This document shows positions 53,312-62,262 of a DNA stretch of 64,000 nt, piece after piece. The DNA is from Paenibacillus sp. FSL W8-0186. Lineage in GTDB: Bacteria > Bacillota > Bacilli > Paenibacillales > Paenibacillaceae. The stretch is from positions 2,907,001-2,971,000 of the forward strand of contig NZ_CP150207.1 in NCBI RefSeq assembly GCF_037969765.1. The letters run 5' to 3'. Every line of letters begins with the position of its first letter. Within the stretch, counting starts at the first letter, position 1. Below the pieces are notes generated by a model. That model did no database searches. It was not told the origin of the DNA and was given only the letters and a program-made list of their open reading frames with translations. Both the position numbers and the translations under genes were made by a program.

Positions 53312-54634
53312 TTACGCGCCGGTTCCCTCTAGCGGAATCAACTCCTGCTTCACGAGCTTCACGCGCGATATTCTCTTGTTGTCGGTTTGTTCTACTACGT
53401 AAATATAGCCATCATTCTCGACAGATTGCCCGACCTGTGGCGGCAGCACCTGGATTCTCGAATATAACCAGCCGCCGATCGTATCGTAATCATCCGAATC
53501 CAGCTCCAGGCCGAATCGGTCGTTTACCGCTTCAATCAGCATAAGCCCGTCGATAGAATAGGTATCCTCGCCAATTTGCTCAATCCCGGGACGTTCCTCG
53601 TCAAATTCATCCTGGATTTCACCGACGATTTCCTCGACGATATCCTCCAGCGTGACAAGTCCGGACGTACCGCCGTATTCGTCAATCAATATCGCAATTT
53701 GCGTCTTGTTCCGCTGCATGCGCTTCATCAAGTCGCTGATGTGGGTGGATTCGGGCACAGCCATTATTGGACGAAGCAGGTCTAAATAATTCGCCGAGTT
53801 CGAACGTATCAAATCTTTTATATGAATAAAGCCGATCACGTGATCCTTGTCGTTGGCACATACCGGATAACGTGTACGTGTTCCCTCTAAAGCGATTTCC
53901 AAATTTTCATGCAAGGTGTTCTGGGTATACAGACAGATCATTTCGGTACGAGGTATCATGATTTCTCTTGCCGTTGTATCCGCAAATTCAAAAATGTTAT
54001 CCACGAGGGACATCTCGGTACTATCGATCAGACCGCTCTCGCTGCTCTCCTTCATCATCACCCTGATTTCTTCCTCAGTATGCGCTGAATCATGCTGCTC
54101 CTTAAGCGGCTCGATGCCGAATATTTTCAGCAGGCCGGATGACAAGCCGTTCAGCACCCAAATCATCGGAAACATCAGTCGGTAGAACACTTGCATGGGG
54201 CGTGCCGACAGCAGGGTAACCTTCTCCGCATTGCGGACGGCCACCGTCTTCGGCGCCAGCTCCCCAAGAACGATATGCAGCACGGCGATAAGCAAAAATG
54301 CCGTCGCCAGCGAAATGGTGTATGCGGCCTTGCTCCCTATCCCCGCGAACTGAAAAATCGGATTCAGCAGACGCGCCACAACCGGCTCACCAAGCCATCC
54401 TAGACCAAGAGAGCTAAGCGTAATGCCCAGCTGGCATGCGGACAAATAACCGTCCAGACGGCTCATGAGTCCTTTTGCCGTGATGGCGCTCTTCTTCCCC
54501 TCCTCAATCAAGGCATCGATTCGGCCTGCGCGAACTTTCACAATCGCAAATTCAGCCGAGACGAAAAATCCGTTAAGCAGAACTAATATAATCATAAGTC
54601 CCACGTGGTAAATACTCGGTAAAGGGTCAGTCAA
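53312..54634 (-). CDS. CNNM/HlyC-CorC family membrane protein with CBS pair
   Basis: The 440-residue protein has a DUF21/CNNM membrane domain (LMIILVLLNGFFVSAEFAIVKVRAGR, then LGLGWLGEPVVARLL), a CBS pair (DTTAREIMIPRTEMICLY and VIGFIHIKDLI, PESTHISDLMKRM) and a CorC_HlyC domain (GLVTLEDIVEEIVGEIQDEFDEE). Such proteins export or sense magnesium. I chose TTG 54634 because homologs begin close to the first helix and AGGAATCGTA precedes it; the ATG 54721 lies only nine bases after the predicted transcription start with no proper ribosome site. Confidence 0.87.
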   Translation of the reverse strand: MTDPLPSIYHVGLMIILVLLNGFFVSAEFAIVKVRAGRIDALIEEGKKSAITAKGLMSRLDGYLSACQLGITLSSLGLGWLGEPVVARLLNPIFQFAGIGSKAAYTISLATAFLLIAVLHIVLGELAPKTVAVRNAEKVTLLSARPMQVFYRLMFPMIWVLNGLSSGLLKIFGIEPLKEQHDSAHTEEEIRVMMKESSESGLIDSTEMSLVDNIFEFADTTAREIMIPRTEMICLYTQNTLHENLEIALEGTRTRYPVCANDKDHVIGFIHIKDLIRSNSANYLDLLRPIMAVPESTHISDLMKRMQRNKTQIAILIDEYGGTSGLVTLEDIVEEIVGEIQDEFDEERPGIEQIGEDTYSIDGLMLIEAVNDRFGLELDSDDYDTIGGWLYSRIQVLPPQVGQSVENDGYIYVVEQTDNKRISRVKLVKQELIPLEGTGA

Positions 54635-54736
54635 TACGATTCCTATTCCCGCTGTACAAAAAGCGGAGAACAGGTGCACCTCCTTCGCGGTTTGAATTAA
54701 TTTGACTGTGAACAGGTTCATGACCTTTTACATCTA

Positions 54737-54764
54737 ATTATATTATTATACACTACACAGTCAA
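54737..54764 (-). promoter_or_regulatory. Predicted promoter of the CNNM-type gene
   Basis: On the minus strand TTGACT (54759-54764) is followed after 16 bp by TATAAT (54737-54742). A start near 54730 gives a leader of about 95 bases to the TTG at 54634. Confidence 0.65.
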
Positions 54765-54921
54765 ACGGCATGGTATGACAACAGACAAGAGTAAAGGGCT
54801 AATTTATTTTGTTTTCCACCTAAAGTTGCGGTTGGTACATCGATACCTAGCTTTTGCTGGCTTTTCCTATCGATTTGATGCCAATTCCCATATGAATGAA
54901 CACAAATAGATCAACAGAATG

Positions 54922-54953
54922 AAACAAGGCTGCCCGATCGGGCAGCCTTGTTT
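54922..54953. terminator. Terminator after cwlJ-gerQ
   Basis: A 32-base perfect palindrome built of AAACAAGGCTGCCCGA and its complement, with terminal T/A runs. It can act in both directions and lies 34 bases after the gerQ stop. Confidence 0.85.
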
Positions 54954-54986
54954 TGCGTATCGCTGGCGATCGGATATGAAAGCCCG

Positions 54987-55466
54987 CTATCTTGACGTCT
55001 GCGGATTTCCGATCGTTCCCGGATATTGATAATACAGCGGTTCAGCAAAAGTAGCGTAGTCCAGATTCACCATGAGCAGAACTGTACGTACTCCCGTTGC
55101 TGGGTCGCTGATAATGATATGGTCGCGGCCAGCCGCTTCGAGGACGCCTTTGAATATTTTCGCGTTCCATTCGGAGTTGTTCTCATAAGTCATGTAAAAT
55201 GTGCCCACCTTGCCCAGGTTCAAGCGAAAAATGTTCTCGATATAGGATTGCTCAAATTGTGGAGTTGCCGTTGGTACGACCGTACCCGTCGGCGTCATCG
55301 GACTGCCGCTTGGCACCTGCGGCGGATACGGCAGCTGCATTCCCCCTCCCCCTTGCATCTGCATTGGCAGTTGCTGTTGTGGAGAATAAGTGCTACCCCC
55401 GGCGAAAGCTCCTGACGGGCTGTTGCCGATCTTATAGGTGACCGGCCGGTAATTTGGATTGAACAT
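54987..55466 (-). CDS. gerQ: Spore coat protein GerQ
   Basis: The 159-residue protein has a Gln/Gly/Pro-rich N-terminus (1-70) and the conserved GerQ core QSYIENIFRLNLGKVGTFYM, WNAKIFKGVLEAAGRDHIIISDP. In B. subtilis it is a coat protein needed to localise CwlJ and is cross-linked by transglutaminase. AAGGAGGTATAATTCC precedes the ATG. It lies 48 bases after cwlJ, as in the known operon order. Confidence 0.93.
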   Translation of the reverse strand: MFNPNYRPVTYKIGNSPSGAFAGGSTYSPQQQLPMQMQGGGGMQLPYPPQVPSGSPMTPTGTVVPTATPQFEQSYIENIFRLNLGKVGTFYMTYENNSEWNAKIFKGVLEAAGRDHIIISDPATGVRTVLLMVNLDYATFAEPLYYQYPGTIGNPQTSR

Positions 55467-55514
55467 GGAATTATACCTCCTTAATTTATTGTTTGTGAAG
55501 GGAGACAGCTCCCG

Positions 55515-55937
55515 TTAAAATACAGAAGGACAATTCTCAAAGGTTGGGGAGAAGAAGCAATGAGCCTTAAATCGCCCTGTGTTTTGCTGGTTGTACCAGG
55601 TACCAGGGCATTCGCCTTCCGGTCTGAAGAACCATAAAGCATTGCTCGCTGGCCATGTGCGCTCACCGTTAACCACCCTTCTGGCCAGGCGGATGTCGGA
55701 ATCGCGGGCTCTTTGATAGAAGTAGCCTTTTTGAGGGGCCTCGAACCCTCCGGGCGACTGAAATACCATTTGGTTCATGGTTCTTATATCCCTGAAATCA
55801 AGGCAATTGCCGAGTATCCGATTAACGCCGACGTTGCCGACCATCAACATGCCTAGTTCGCCTTCCCCTTCTGCTTCCGCACGCATCAGACGGGCCAGCA
55901 GTCTGACATCCTCGGAGTTTGCTTTTATGACAGCCAA
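55515..55937 (-). CDS. cwlJ: Spore cortex-lytic cell wall hydrolase CwlJ
   Basis: The 140-residue hydrolase acts on spore cortex during calcium-dipicolinate-triggered germination. It is a SleB/CwlJ catalytic domain alone: LLARLMRAEAEGEGELGMLMVGNVGVNR with the catalytic Glu, PGGFEAPQKGYFYQRARDSD and WPASNALWFFRPEGECPGTWYNQ (regions). I chose TTG 55937, behind AAGGAGG, which gives MAVIKANSEDV as in B. subtilis. It heads the operon with gerQ. A CATAGGAT element upstream could be part of a sporulation sigma promoter, but this is weak. Confidence 0.94.
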   Translation of the reverse strand: MAVIKANSEDVRLLARLMRAEAEGEGELGMLMVGNVGVNRILGNCLDFRDIRTMNQMVFQSPGGFEAPQKGYFYQRARDSDIRLARRVVNGERTWPASNALWFFRPEGECPGTWYNQQNTGRFKAHCFFSPTFENCPSVF

Positions 55938-56220
55938 GTGGCTTTCCTCCTTCAATCTCTAATGAACGATATATCCTATGTGCATCCGCCCATATTTGTG
56001 CCTATTTTTTTGTTGTTTGTTGCATTGTCAATCCGGTATGGCGAAGGTTTGCGATGAATGCGATTTCATTTTTGAACAAATCGTGTCTATTTCTATGGAC
56101 GCGCTTACATGAATAGCATATACTAATAATGAATCCATGCTTCGAACATATGGAGTCGGAGCAGAATGTTGCGAGAAGCGCTTAAGCTGTGCTTCACAAA
56201 ACGAATGGGAGGTACGACTA

Positions 56221-57549
56221 ATGAGAATCGCGATTGTTGGCGGTGGACTTTCAGGGTTAACGGCCGCTGCTTATCTGTCCGACAGTCCGGGTATACAGGG
56301 AACAGTGTTCGAGCGTAGCCCACAGTTGGGCGGTAGAGCCTTTACTTATGAGAAATCAGGTTTCACGCTGAATTATGGAGCACATGCGGTTTACGGCATC
56401 GACAGACATACGCTGCTGGATATGGAGAACGAGCTGAACCTCCGTTTTAACAGCAAGCAGGTAGACAAACGGAATGTTGTATATGCCAAGCATGGACAAC
56501 TCACTCCCGCTCCGCTTGATTTCGTAAATATTATGAAGACTGGCGTACTTACAACGATGGAGAAAATTCGTTTTGTTGCAGAAGTCGCTGCGGTCATCAC
56601 TAATATTCATCAATTGAAAAATTATCCGACGTTAGGCGAATATTTGAATAAGTCTAACGCTTCTCCTGACGTCAAAGAGCTGTGGGAGCATCTAGTCAGC
56701 TCCAATTTCTTCATCACCCCGGAAGAAGCGAGACGCGTATCCGGCGAAGTAATCGCCGAATACTACCATAACCTGTTCCTCTCGCACAAGCCGGTAAACT
56801 ACATCCTCGGCAGCTGGTCAACCATTACGAATCAGCTGGTGGATAAGATTTCCCAGAACAAGGATTGGGAAATTGCCGTTAAGGAGCCGGTTGAATCGAT
56901 TACGATGGAAAATGACAAATTCATACTGAACACCAAAACTCGCGATTCATTAGTTTTTGATCAGGTCATTTTCGCTATGCCAGTACAGCAAGTCGCTAAA
57001 TTACTGGAATCGACACCTTGGGGCCAGTCCCTTGAACCTTACAAAAACAATACATCAACAGAAGTGCTGGTATACGACGTCGGATTCTCCAAGATCATCA
57101 ATCGTCCCTTCCACTATATCAGCGATATGAATAACAAGCTGTTCATCAGCGACGTCTCGGCGACGGATCATACCGTTGTTCCTGAAGGCGGGCAACTGCT
57201 GCAGGGCATCGCCTACTTGAATGATGATTTTGCGGATGAAGAACAGAAGAAGCAATATCTGGAGAGCAAGACCATGCAGATGGAAGCGCTCTTTGATACT
57301 TACTACCCGGGCTGGCGCGACAATACGGCGGTTAAGCGTGTATCGAAGAAGGCCATGGTCGCCAGCGTCAAGAACATCCATTCAAATAAGCTGCTGCCCA
57401 ATAGGCTGGATCAGGTTCCCTTCTATTTCTGCGGGGATGGCTGCGAAGGCAAGGGAGAGCTGGCTGAACGCGCCTTCTCAAGCGGGCGCAAGGTCGCCCA
57501 GGATATTCTGGCCAACACGGCCAACGTTAAAGCGCTATCTTATTCATGA
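56221..57549 (+). CDS. FAD-dependent oxidoreductase of the phytoene-desaturase/protoporphyrinogen-oxidase type
   Basis: The 442-residue flavoprotein starts with the dinucleotide fold MRIAIVGGGLSGLTAAAYLS and the second FAD motif LGGRAFTYEKSGFTLNYGAHAVYG. A late FYFCGDGCEGKGELAERAFSSGRKVA region completes the FAD site. The substrate is unknown: amine oxidase, carotenoid desaturase and porphyrin oxidase are related. ATG 56221 follows GGGAGGTACGACTA; upstream codons to 56137 lack a site. Single gene with its own terminator; no carotenoid genes nearby. Confidence 0.88.
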   Translation: MRIAIVGGGLSGLTAAAYLSDSPGIQGTVFERSPQLGGRAFTYEKSGFTLNYGAHAVYGIDRHTLLDMENELNLRFNSKQVDKRNVVYAKHGQLTPAPLDFVNIMKTGVLTTMEKIRFVAEVAAVITNIHQLKNYPTLGEYLNKSNASPDVKELWEHLVSSNFFITPEEARRVSGEVIAEYYHNLFLSHKPVNYILGSWSTITNQLVDKISQNKDWEIAVKEPVESITMENDKFILNTKTRDSLVFDQVIFAMPVQQVAKLLESTPWGQSLEPYKNNTSTEVLVYDVGFSKIINRPFHYISDMNNKLFISDVSATDHTVVPEGGQLLQGIAYLNDDFADEEQKKQYLESKTMQMEALFDTYYPGWRDNTAVKRVSKKAMVASVKNIHSNKLLPNRLDQVPFYFCGDGCEGKGELAERAFSSGRKVAQDILANTANVKALSYS

Positions 57550-57555
57550 CAATCA

Positions 57556-57604
57556 AACAGCAAGAGAGCTGCCCGGCCTGGACAGCTCTCTTGCTGTTAT
57601 TTGT
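57556..57604 (+). terminator. Terminator of the FAD oxidoreductase gene
   Basis: A 16-pair perfect stem with arms AACAGCAAGAGAGCTG and its complement (57556-57571, 57583-57598), followed by ATTTG. Confidence 0.75.
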
Positions 57605-57637
57605 AAGGCACCATAGCGGCAGCCTGCTTGGAACAAT

Positions 57638-58057
57638 TCAATAATTTCTCCTCAAGTCACGATACCCATCATCCATATTCCGGGACGATCTGCCTAAACG
57701 TTCAAATCCCAGGTAGCGATTTCCTTGAAAAGACAGCTTCCCTTGATCCCCTTCCGCACATTGTCCATACTCCAGTCCACTTACCGGAAATTCCAGCCGG
57801 TCTCCACTTTCTACCTCAAAAGTGATGAAGTACTTGCTGTCCATCTGGCTTACTGCCGTATCCGTGTTATGGCGATGAGAAACCTCCGTACGTTTGCCCA
57901 CGATAATTGTTGAGACAATGAGCAGCGGCTGCTTGGAGTTGATCGCGTACCTTAGTATTCCCCGGCCAACAGAAATGAGAATGATCCCTAGGATGATAAT
58001 GAAGAAAATAGGAAGCGCAGTGTTCATGACGCCGAACATTTCCACCCAAGATTGCAT
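57638..58057 (-). CDS. DUF2500-like membrane protein
   Basis: The 139-residue protein has one N-terminal membrane segment (ALPIFFIIILGIILISVGRG) and a beta-rich domain with LLIVSTIIVGKRTEVSHR, SKYFITFEVESGDRLEFPVSG and LSFQGNRYLGFERL, matching DUF2500. Role unknown. ATG 58057 follows AGGAGGGAGAAGG; the frame to 58165 lacks a ribosome site. Confidence 0.83.
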   Translation of the reverse strand: MQSWVEMFGVMNTALPIFFIIILGIILISVGRGILRYAINSKQPLLIVSTIIVGKRTEVSHRHNTDTAVSQMDSKYFITFEVESGDRLEFPVSGLEYGQCAEGDQGKLSFQGNRYLGFERLGRSSRNMDDGYRDLRRNY

Positions 58058-58187
58058 CCTTCTCCCTCCTCGCATTAATGCCGGTAGTAGAACAATGTTA
58101 ATGGTTCTTTGGTCGTCCCTGTTCTTCTCTTCTATGTATATGCCTTGGGCAGTGAAACTTGTCATAGGCCCCGTGATAAATTCCTGG

Positions 58188-58233
58188 GTCTAAAACAACA
58201 AACCTCCGGTTCCTGAGCCTTGAACCGAAGGTT
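58188..58233 (-). terminator. Terminator of the small Cys-rich gene
   Basis: Arms AACCT-x-CGGTTC (58201-58212) and GAACCG-x-AGGTT (58222-58233) pair, with TGTTGTTTTA after it on the minus strand. Confidence 0.75.
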
Positions 58234-58265
58234 ATGCTGATCGTGCCCTTACTATAGAGTGAATA

Positions 58266-58454
58266 CTATGCATAATAGAATTGCAGCAATTGACGAGTTT
58301 CTTCCGCGCCGGCCGCTTCTGCTTCCGGCTCATACCATCCATTTTCGGCCCAGCAGGCTTTGCAGGCTTCTTCTGTCGTACACAAATGCGCATCCTCACA
58401 ATGGTAACAAAATTGCAGCAGGTTGCGGGTTACTTGATCTTGATCCGTTTTCAT
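58266..58454 (-). CDS. Small cysteine-rich protein, possible zinc ribbon
   Basis: The 62-residue protein has five cysteines as CYHCEDAHLC and ACKACW (C-x2-C-x5-C and C-x2-C), the shape of a small metal-binding module, plus an acidic Ala/Glu-rich C-terminus. TAGGAGAGATTAAG precedes the ATG and a terminator follows, so it is probably real. Family not recognised. Confidence 0.75.
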   Translation of the reverse strand: MKTDQDQVTRNLLQFCYHCEDAHLCTTEEACKACWAENGWYEPEAEAAGAEETRQLLQFYYA

Positions 58455-58590
58455 CTTAATCTCTCCTATTGTTTAATCTGTTAAGCATTGTTCTTCCTGA
58501 GTTAAATATATCACACACCTCCCCTCCGACAATGTGATTATTTTCACAATTGTATGAACTTTTATTTTTCTTTTGTATCCATAAAAATAA

Positions 58591-58626
58591 AGCCATTTAT
58601 TCCCGCTGATACAGGAATAAATGGCT
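58591..58626 (-). terminator. Terminator of the BNR-repeat lipoprotein gene
   Basis: A 13-pair perfect stem AGCCATTTATTCC/GGAATAAATGGCT (58591-58603, 58614-58626) is followed on the minus strand by TTATTTTTATGG. Confidence 0.85.
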
Positions 58627-58636
58627 GCTGATTAAG

Positions 58637-59944
58637 CTATAATACACGCCAGCTGACGCCGCCGTCGAGGGTTTGAAGCAATAATGACCGTTTCTGATTG
58701 CTTTGCGCTACGAGCAGCCAACCGACTTCAGCTGTCGAGAATCTCACTTTGACAATCTCCGGATAATCCGTCAGGATCTTCGTCAATACTTTGCTTTCCG
58801 GCAGCAGCGTCCAGGTCTTGCCCTGATCCAGAGTGTGATACACCTTGGAGTCCCGCAACAACCACCCTTCCTCGCTGCTTATAAAAGCAGGGGCTAAAGA
58901 CTCGTTTAATCCGTCCTGCCAAAACGAATTAAATGGAGCCAAATTCCACGTATCCCCATTGTCTGCCGTGAAATAGCCGTTGAATTTCGTGCTCTTCTCT
59001 TTCACACACCCGATCGGTATCCAGCCGTTTAACGGTTCTGAAGAGAAAAATGGCTCTGAAGAAAGGAATGGTTCTGTAGAAAAGAATTGCAGCTCCCCTG
59101 CCACAAATTTCTCACAGGATTTGTATTTAGCTGTAGAGAAGAAGTCCTTGACCTCAGACCAGCTGATACCGCCATTATCCGTCGTGTACAGCTTGGGAAT
59201 GCCTGAGCTGATCATACTAACATAGCCATGCATCCGGTCACGGAACACCATGGAAAGCTCGCTTCCGGAGCTCGGAAGCAGATGTTCGAGAGCGGCATCC
59301 GAAGAAGAGAGGCTGCCCATGATTTTGGACCATGTCGCTCCCCCGTCTTCCGTTTGGTACAGCGTCTTTTCTTCCTTTTCCGGGTAAGATTTCGCCGCTA
59401 ATATCCAGCCATGAGAATCGTCCGTGAAATAAATCGCAGCAACCTGCTCCGATCCCGGAAGAGCAGCGATTTTCCAGGTAGCTCCGCCGTCACGGGTGCG
59501 CAGCACAATCGCATCGCTTGAACCGACAGGATTGCGAACAATCCAGCCATATGTTTCGTTGTAAAAGAAAATATCACGATTGTATTTAGGATGATACGGA
59601 AATTGCACGGAAGCGGCCGGTGATATGCTTGTCCAGGTTTTGCCGCTATTCTGCGTAAGATACAGGCGCAGCTCACTGCGAGTCGCCCCCCAGGCAATGC
59701 CCGCATTCTCGCTAAGCAGATGGAAGTCAGTCAGCCTCGTCTGAATTTGATACTGCTTCCCGTCTTCTGTATTGGCGGCTGTCTGCTCCGTTAGTACCTG
59801 TGGATTCTCAATCGTAATGACTTGCCCTTCCTCAACGGGTTCATCCTGAACCGGACTTACTGTCTCGCCTTGCTGGGAGGAACATGCTGTCAGAAGCAGG
59901 CAAGAAATCAGCAGCGCTCCGGTTAATTTATACCATAAACTCAA
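58637..59944 (-). CDS. Secreted lipoprotein with BNR/Ycf48-like propeller repeats
   Basis: The 435-residue protein has a lipoprotein signal (lipobox LTAC, Cys near 21) and a seven-bladed-like beta-propeller with Asp-box elements: TQNSGKTWTSI, TRDGGATWKIA, TEDGGATWSKI, TTDNGGISWSEV, TADNGDTWNLA, LDQGKTWTLLP and TLDGGVSWRVL. Resembles Ycf48/photosystem-assembly and sialidase-like propellers; ligand unknown. A 6-residue unit FFSSEP is repeated three times around 280-300. It starts with TTG at 59944 after GAGGTG. Confidence 0.85.
   Translation of the reverse strand: MSLWYKLTGALLISCLLLTACSSQQGETVSPVQDEPVEEGQVITIENPQVLTEQTAANTEDGKQYQIQTRLTDFHLLSENAGIAWGATRSELRLYLTQNSGKTWTSISPAASVQFPYHPKYNRDIFFYNETYGWIVRNPVGSSDAIVLRTRDGGATWKIAALPGSEQVAAIYFTDDSHGWILAAKSYPEKEEKTLYQTEDGGATWSKIMGSLSSSDAALEHLLPSSGSELSMVFRDRMHGYVSMISSGIPKLYTTDNGGISWSEVKDFFSTAKYKSCEKFVAGELQFFSTEPFLSSEPFFSSEPLNGWIPIGCVKEKSTKFNGYFTADNGDTWNLAPFNSFWQDGLNESLAPAFISSEEGWLLRDSKVYHTLDQGKTWTLLPESKVLTKILTDYPEIVKVRFSTAEVGWLLVAQSNQKRSLLLQTLDGGVSWRVL
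59034..59087. repeat. Three tandem 18-bp repeats inside the BNR lipoprotein gene
   Basis: Units at 59034-59051, 59052-59069 and 59070-59087 all match GGYTCTGWAGARARRAAT-like spelling and encode FFSTEP, FLSSEP and FFSSEP. They form an in-frame insertion in a propeller loop. Confidence 0.8.
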
Positions 59945-60033
59945 CTATCAGCACCTCGCTTACCAGGTTCAAGCTGCATTTCATATTATATCATAAGATA
60001 GAAATCATAGATTAATAGCTTCCAGTAAGGAAA

Positions 60034-61020
60034 TTACAAGCGGGAATCCCCGGCAAAATTGACGGAGAAATGCTGCTCCGGCTTATAAACGGCAAAAGCA
60101 TAACCCTTATCCGTTAAATATTGAATGATTTGCGGCAAGGTTTCGACCGTCTGCTCTTTCTCATGCATCAAAATAACCTCTACGTCCCGATGCACCTGGC
60201 GTTTGACTTCTTGCATGATTTTATCCGGCTTCCCCGTGTATTTCCAATCCTTGGAGTCTATCGTCCAATCCCACATTTTAAAGCCTGCTTTCACGATATC
60301 GTTGCGGAACTCCTTGCCAATCTGCGGTTTGCTGCCGTAGGGCGCGCGAATGAGCCAAGGAGCTGTTCCAGTTATATCCTCAACCATGCCCTGTACCTTC
60401 TTAAATTCCTTCAGGAAATTAGCAGAGCTGCCGCTGTTGTACAATATCTTTTTATTATGGGTCATGCTATGTAAACCGATGTAATTGCCCTGTTCAGATG
60501 CGGCTTTAATGGAACCCTCATAACCTTTAATCTGGTTTCCTATGACAAAAAAAGTAGCATGAATACCATGTTCGTTCAGTATGGCTACAATATCGTCAGT
60601 ATACTTGCTTGGACCGTCATCAAAGGTCAGGTAAGCCACTTTAGGTTGGGCAGCTTTGGGTGCGTTGGACGGCTCGTTAGTGCCGGCTGGTGAATCTTTG
60701 CTGTTCTGCGGTTCATGGTTATTCTTCGAGGGCTGCGTGGATTCAGAATCAGGCTCGGCTTCCGTGGGAATTTGGTCTGGAAGCTGGGCTTTCTCGTTGC
60801 CTCCGGCTAATTTAGGGATAACAACTGAAGCGCTGTTCGTTTTAACAGATTTGAAATTAATTTGCGATATCCCTACGATTGCGGACATAATTAAAGCCAC
60901 AGAGGATAATACTAATGCCAATAAAATAATAGGCTGTCTGAATTTTTTGCGCGGCCTTTTGCGAATTTTTTTTCTAGTTTCCATCTGGTTGTTATTCGAC
61001 ATCATCATGCTTATCACCAT
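60034..61020 (-). CDS. Membrane-anchored polysaccharide deacetylase
   Basis: The 328-residue protein has a basic cytoplasmic N-terminus, one membrane anchor (IILLALVLSSVALIMSAIVG), a Ser/Pro/Glu-rich linker (about 65-125) and a NodB domain. Motifs: LTFDDGPSKYT (catalytic Asp and metal Asp), HSMTHNKK (metal His), RAPYGSKP, WDWTIDS and VILMHE. It probably deacetylates peptidoglycan or another wall glycan. The start is uncertain among ATG 61020, GTG 61017 and ATG 61008; GAGAGGG lies just upstream of all. Confidence 0.9.
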   Translation of the reverse strand: MVISMMMSNNNQMETRKKIRKRPRKKFRQPIILLALVLSSVALIMSAIVGISQINFKSVKTNSASVVIPKLAGGNEKAQLPDQIPTEAEPDSESTQPSKNNHEPQNSKDSPAGTNEPSNAPKAAQPKVAYLTFDDGPSKYTDDIVAILNEHGIHATFFVIGNQIKGYEGSIKAASEQGNYIGLHSMTHNKKILYNSGSSANFLKEFKKVQGMVEDITGTAPWLIRAPYGSKPQIGKEFRNDIVKAGFKMWDWTIDSKDWKYTGKPDKIMQEVKRQVHRDVEVILMHEKEQTVETLPQIIQYLTDKGYAFAVYKPEQHFSVNFAGDSRL

Positions 61021-61294
61021 TTCCCTCTCTCCATGTGTATTACTAGAATAATATAAAAAGAGGGGTTACGTCCTTACAGAAAGGTTACCCTCTGGTTACA
61101 AAGTTCTCATTTAGAATCTGTGAAAAAACTCAAAAAATAGCAAAAGCCTGACGTATTCCATATTGAAGTCCGCAGCGTAAAGCTCAAATTTTAGCCATTA
61201 AAACTTTAGCTACATGCTTTTAATTTGAAATGATTCATGTACAATGAAATCAGGTGAATACATATTCGTCATATGTTTAGAAGGAGATGAAAAA

Positions 61295-62221
61295 TTGACA
61301 ACACAATTGCGATCTAGCCGAGTTGTTATTATTGGAACAGGTGCTGTAGGAGCGACCACGGCTTATACATTGCTCCTTCGCGAAAGCGTATCCGAGCTGG
61401 TGCTTATCGACGCCAACAAAGACAGAGCCCTTGGAGAAGCCCTGGACATGAATCATGGCCTCCCTTTTACCGGCGGCGTCAAGCTGTGGGCGGGCGATTA
61501 CAGCGATTGCAAAGACGCTGACATCATCATCATCGCGGCCGGAGCCTCCCAAGCGCCTGGCGAGACGCGGATTGACCTGCTTAAGCGCAATGCGGGAATT
61601 TTCGACAGCATTATCAAGAATATCGTAAAATACAATAACCACGGGATCATTCTCGTTGCAACCAATCCTGTGGACATTCTGTCATACGTATCCCTCAAGA
61701 AAAGCGGCTTCCCATCCAACCGCGTAATCGGTTCTGGAACGCTTCTGGACAGCGCACGCTTCCGTTATTTGATCGGCCAGAACAAGAAAATCAACCCGCG
61801 CAGCATTCATGCGCACATTATCGGCGAACACGGCGACACGGAGGTTCCGCTCTGGAGCCTGGCCAACGTTGCAGGCATTGATCTGGAATTCACCGAGGAA
61901 GAACGCACCAACATTTTTAACAGCACCAAAAATGCGGCCTATGAAATCATCAATGCCAAAGGTGCTACCTTCTATGCTATCGCGCTCGCACTGGATCGGA
62001 TCGTTACTTCCATTCTTCAGGACGAAGGCTCCGTGCTCAATGTCTCTACCCTGTTAAGCAACTATAACGGGGTGTCCGACGTATATCTTGGGGTGCCAAG
62101 CATCGTTGACCGTACAGGGGTGCGTGAAGTGCTTGACTTGAAGCTCAGCGGAGAGGAGCTGGAGAAATTCCAGCATTCCGCGAATAAGCTAAAATCCGAA
62201 ATCGAAAAATTGGATTTATAA
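61295..62221 (+). CDS. ldh: L-lactate dehydrogenase
   Basis: The 308-residue enzyme reduces pyruvate to L-lactate with NADH. Motifs: VVIIGTGAVGATTAY (NAD), LDMNHGLPF, AGASQAPGETRIDLLKRN with active-site Arg, ATNPVDILSY, GSGTLLDSARFR and IGEHGDTEVPLWS with the catalytic His. I chose TTG 61295 behind AGAAGGAGATG; the frame from 61244 has no site. Its direction opposes LutABC in metabolism. A clear Rex-type TTGTGAA dyad is not visible upstream. Confidence 0.93.
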   Translation: MTTQLRSSRVVIIGTGAVGATTAYTLLLRESVSELVLIDANKDRALGEALDMNHGLPFTGGVKLWAGDYSDCKDADIIIIAAGASQAPGETRIDLLKRNAGIFDSIIKNIVKYNNHGIILVATNPVDILSYVSLKKSGFPSNRVIGSGTLLDSARFRYLIGQNKKINPRSIHAHIIGEHGDTEVPLWSLANVAGIDLEFTEEERTNIFNSTKNAAYEIINAKGATFYAIALALDRIVTSILQDEGSVLNVSTLLSNYNGVSDVYLGVPSIVDRTGVREVLDLKLSGEELEKFQHSANKLKSEIEKLDL

Positions 62222-62225
62222 GACG

Positions 62226-62262
62226 ACAAACCTGGGGTTCTTTCGACCTCAGGTTTGTTTGC
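62226..62262 (+). terminator. Terminator of ldh
   Basis: Arms ACAAACCTG-x-GGT and ACC-x-CAGGTTTGT (62226-62238, 62246-62258) form a 12-pair stem followed by TTGCG. Confidence 0.8.

Larger units (their letters stand above)
54635..54986. other. Intergenic region: CBS-protein promoter and gerQ terminator
   Basis: No gene supported. It holds the leftward leader and promoter of the CNNM-type gene on the left and the long palindromic terminator at 54922-54953 on the right. The middle is AT-rich and unremarkable. Confidence 0.65.

Noticed and set aside
61081..61294. Rex or redox operator upstream of ldh
   Set aside because: Only a single TGTGAA half-site is present and no TTCACA partner at the right distance.
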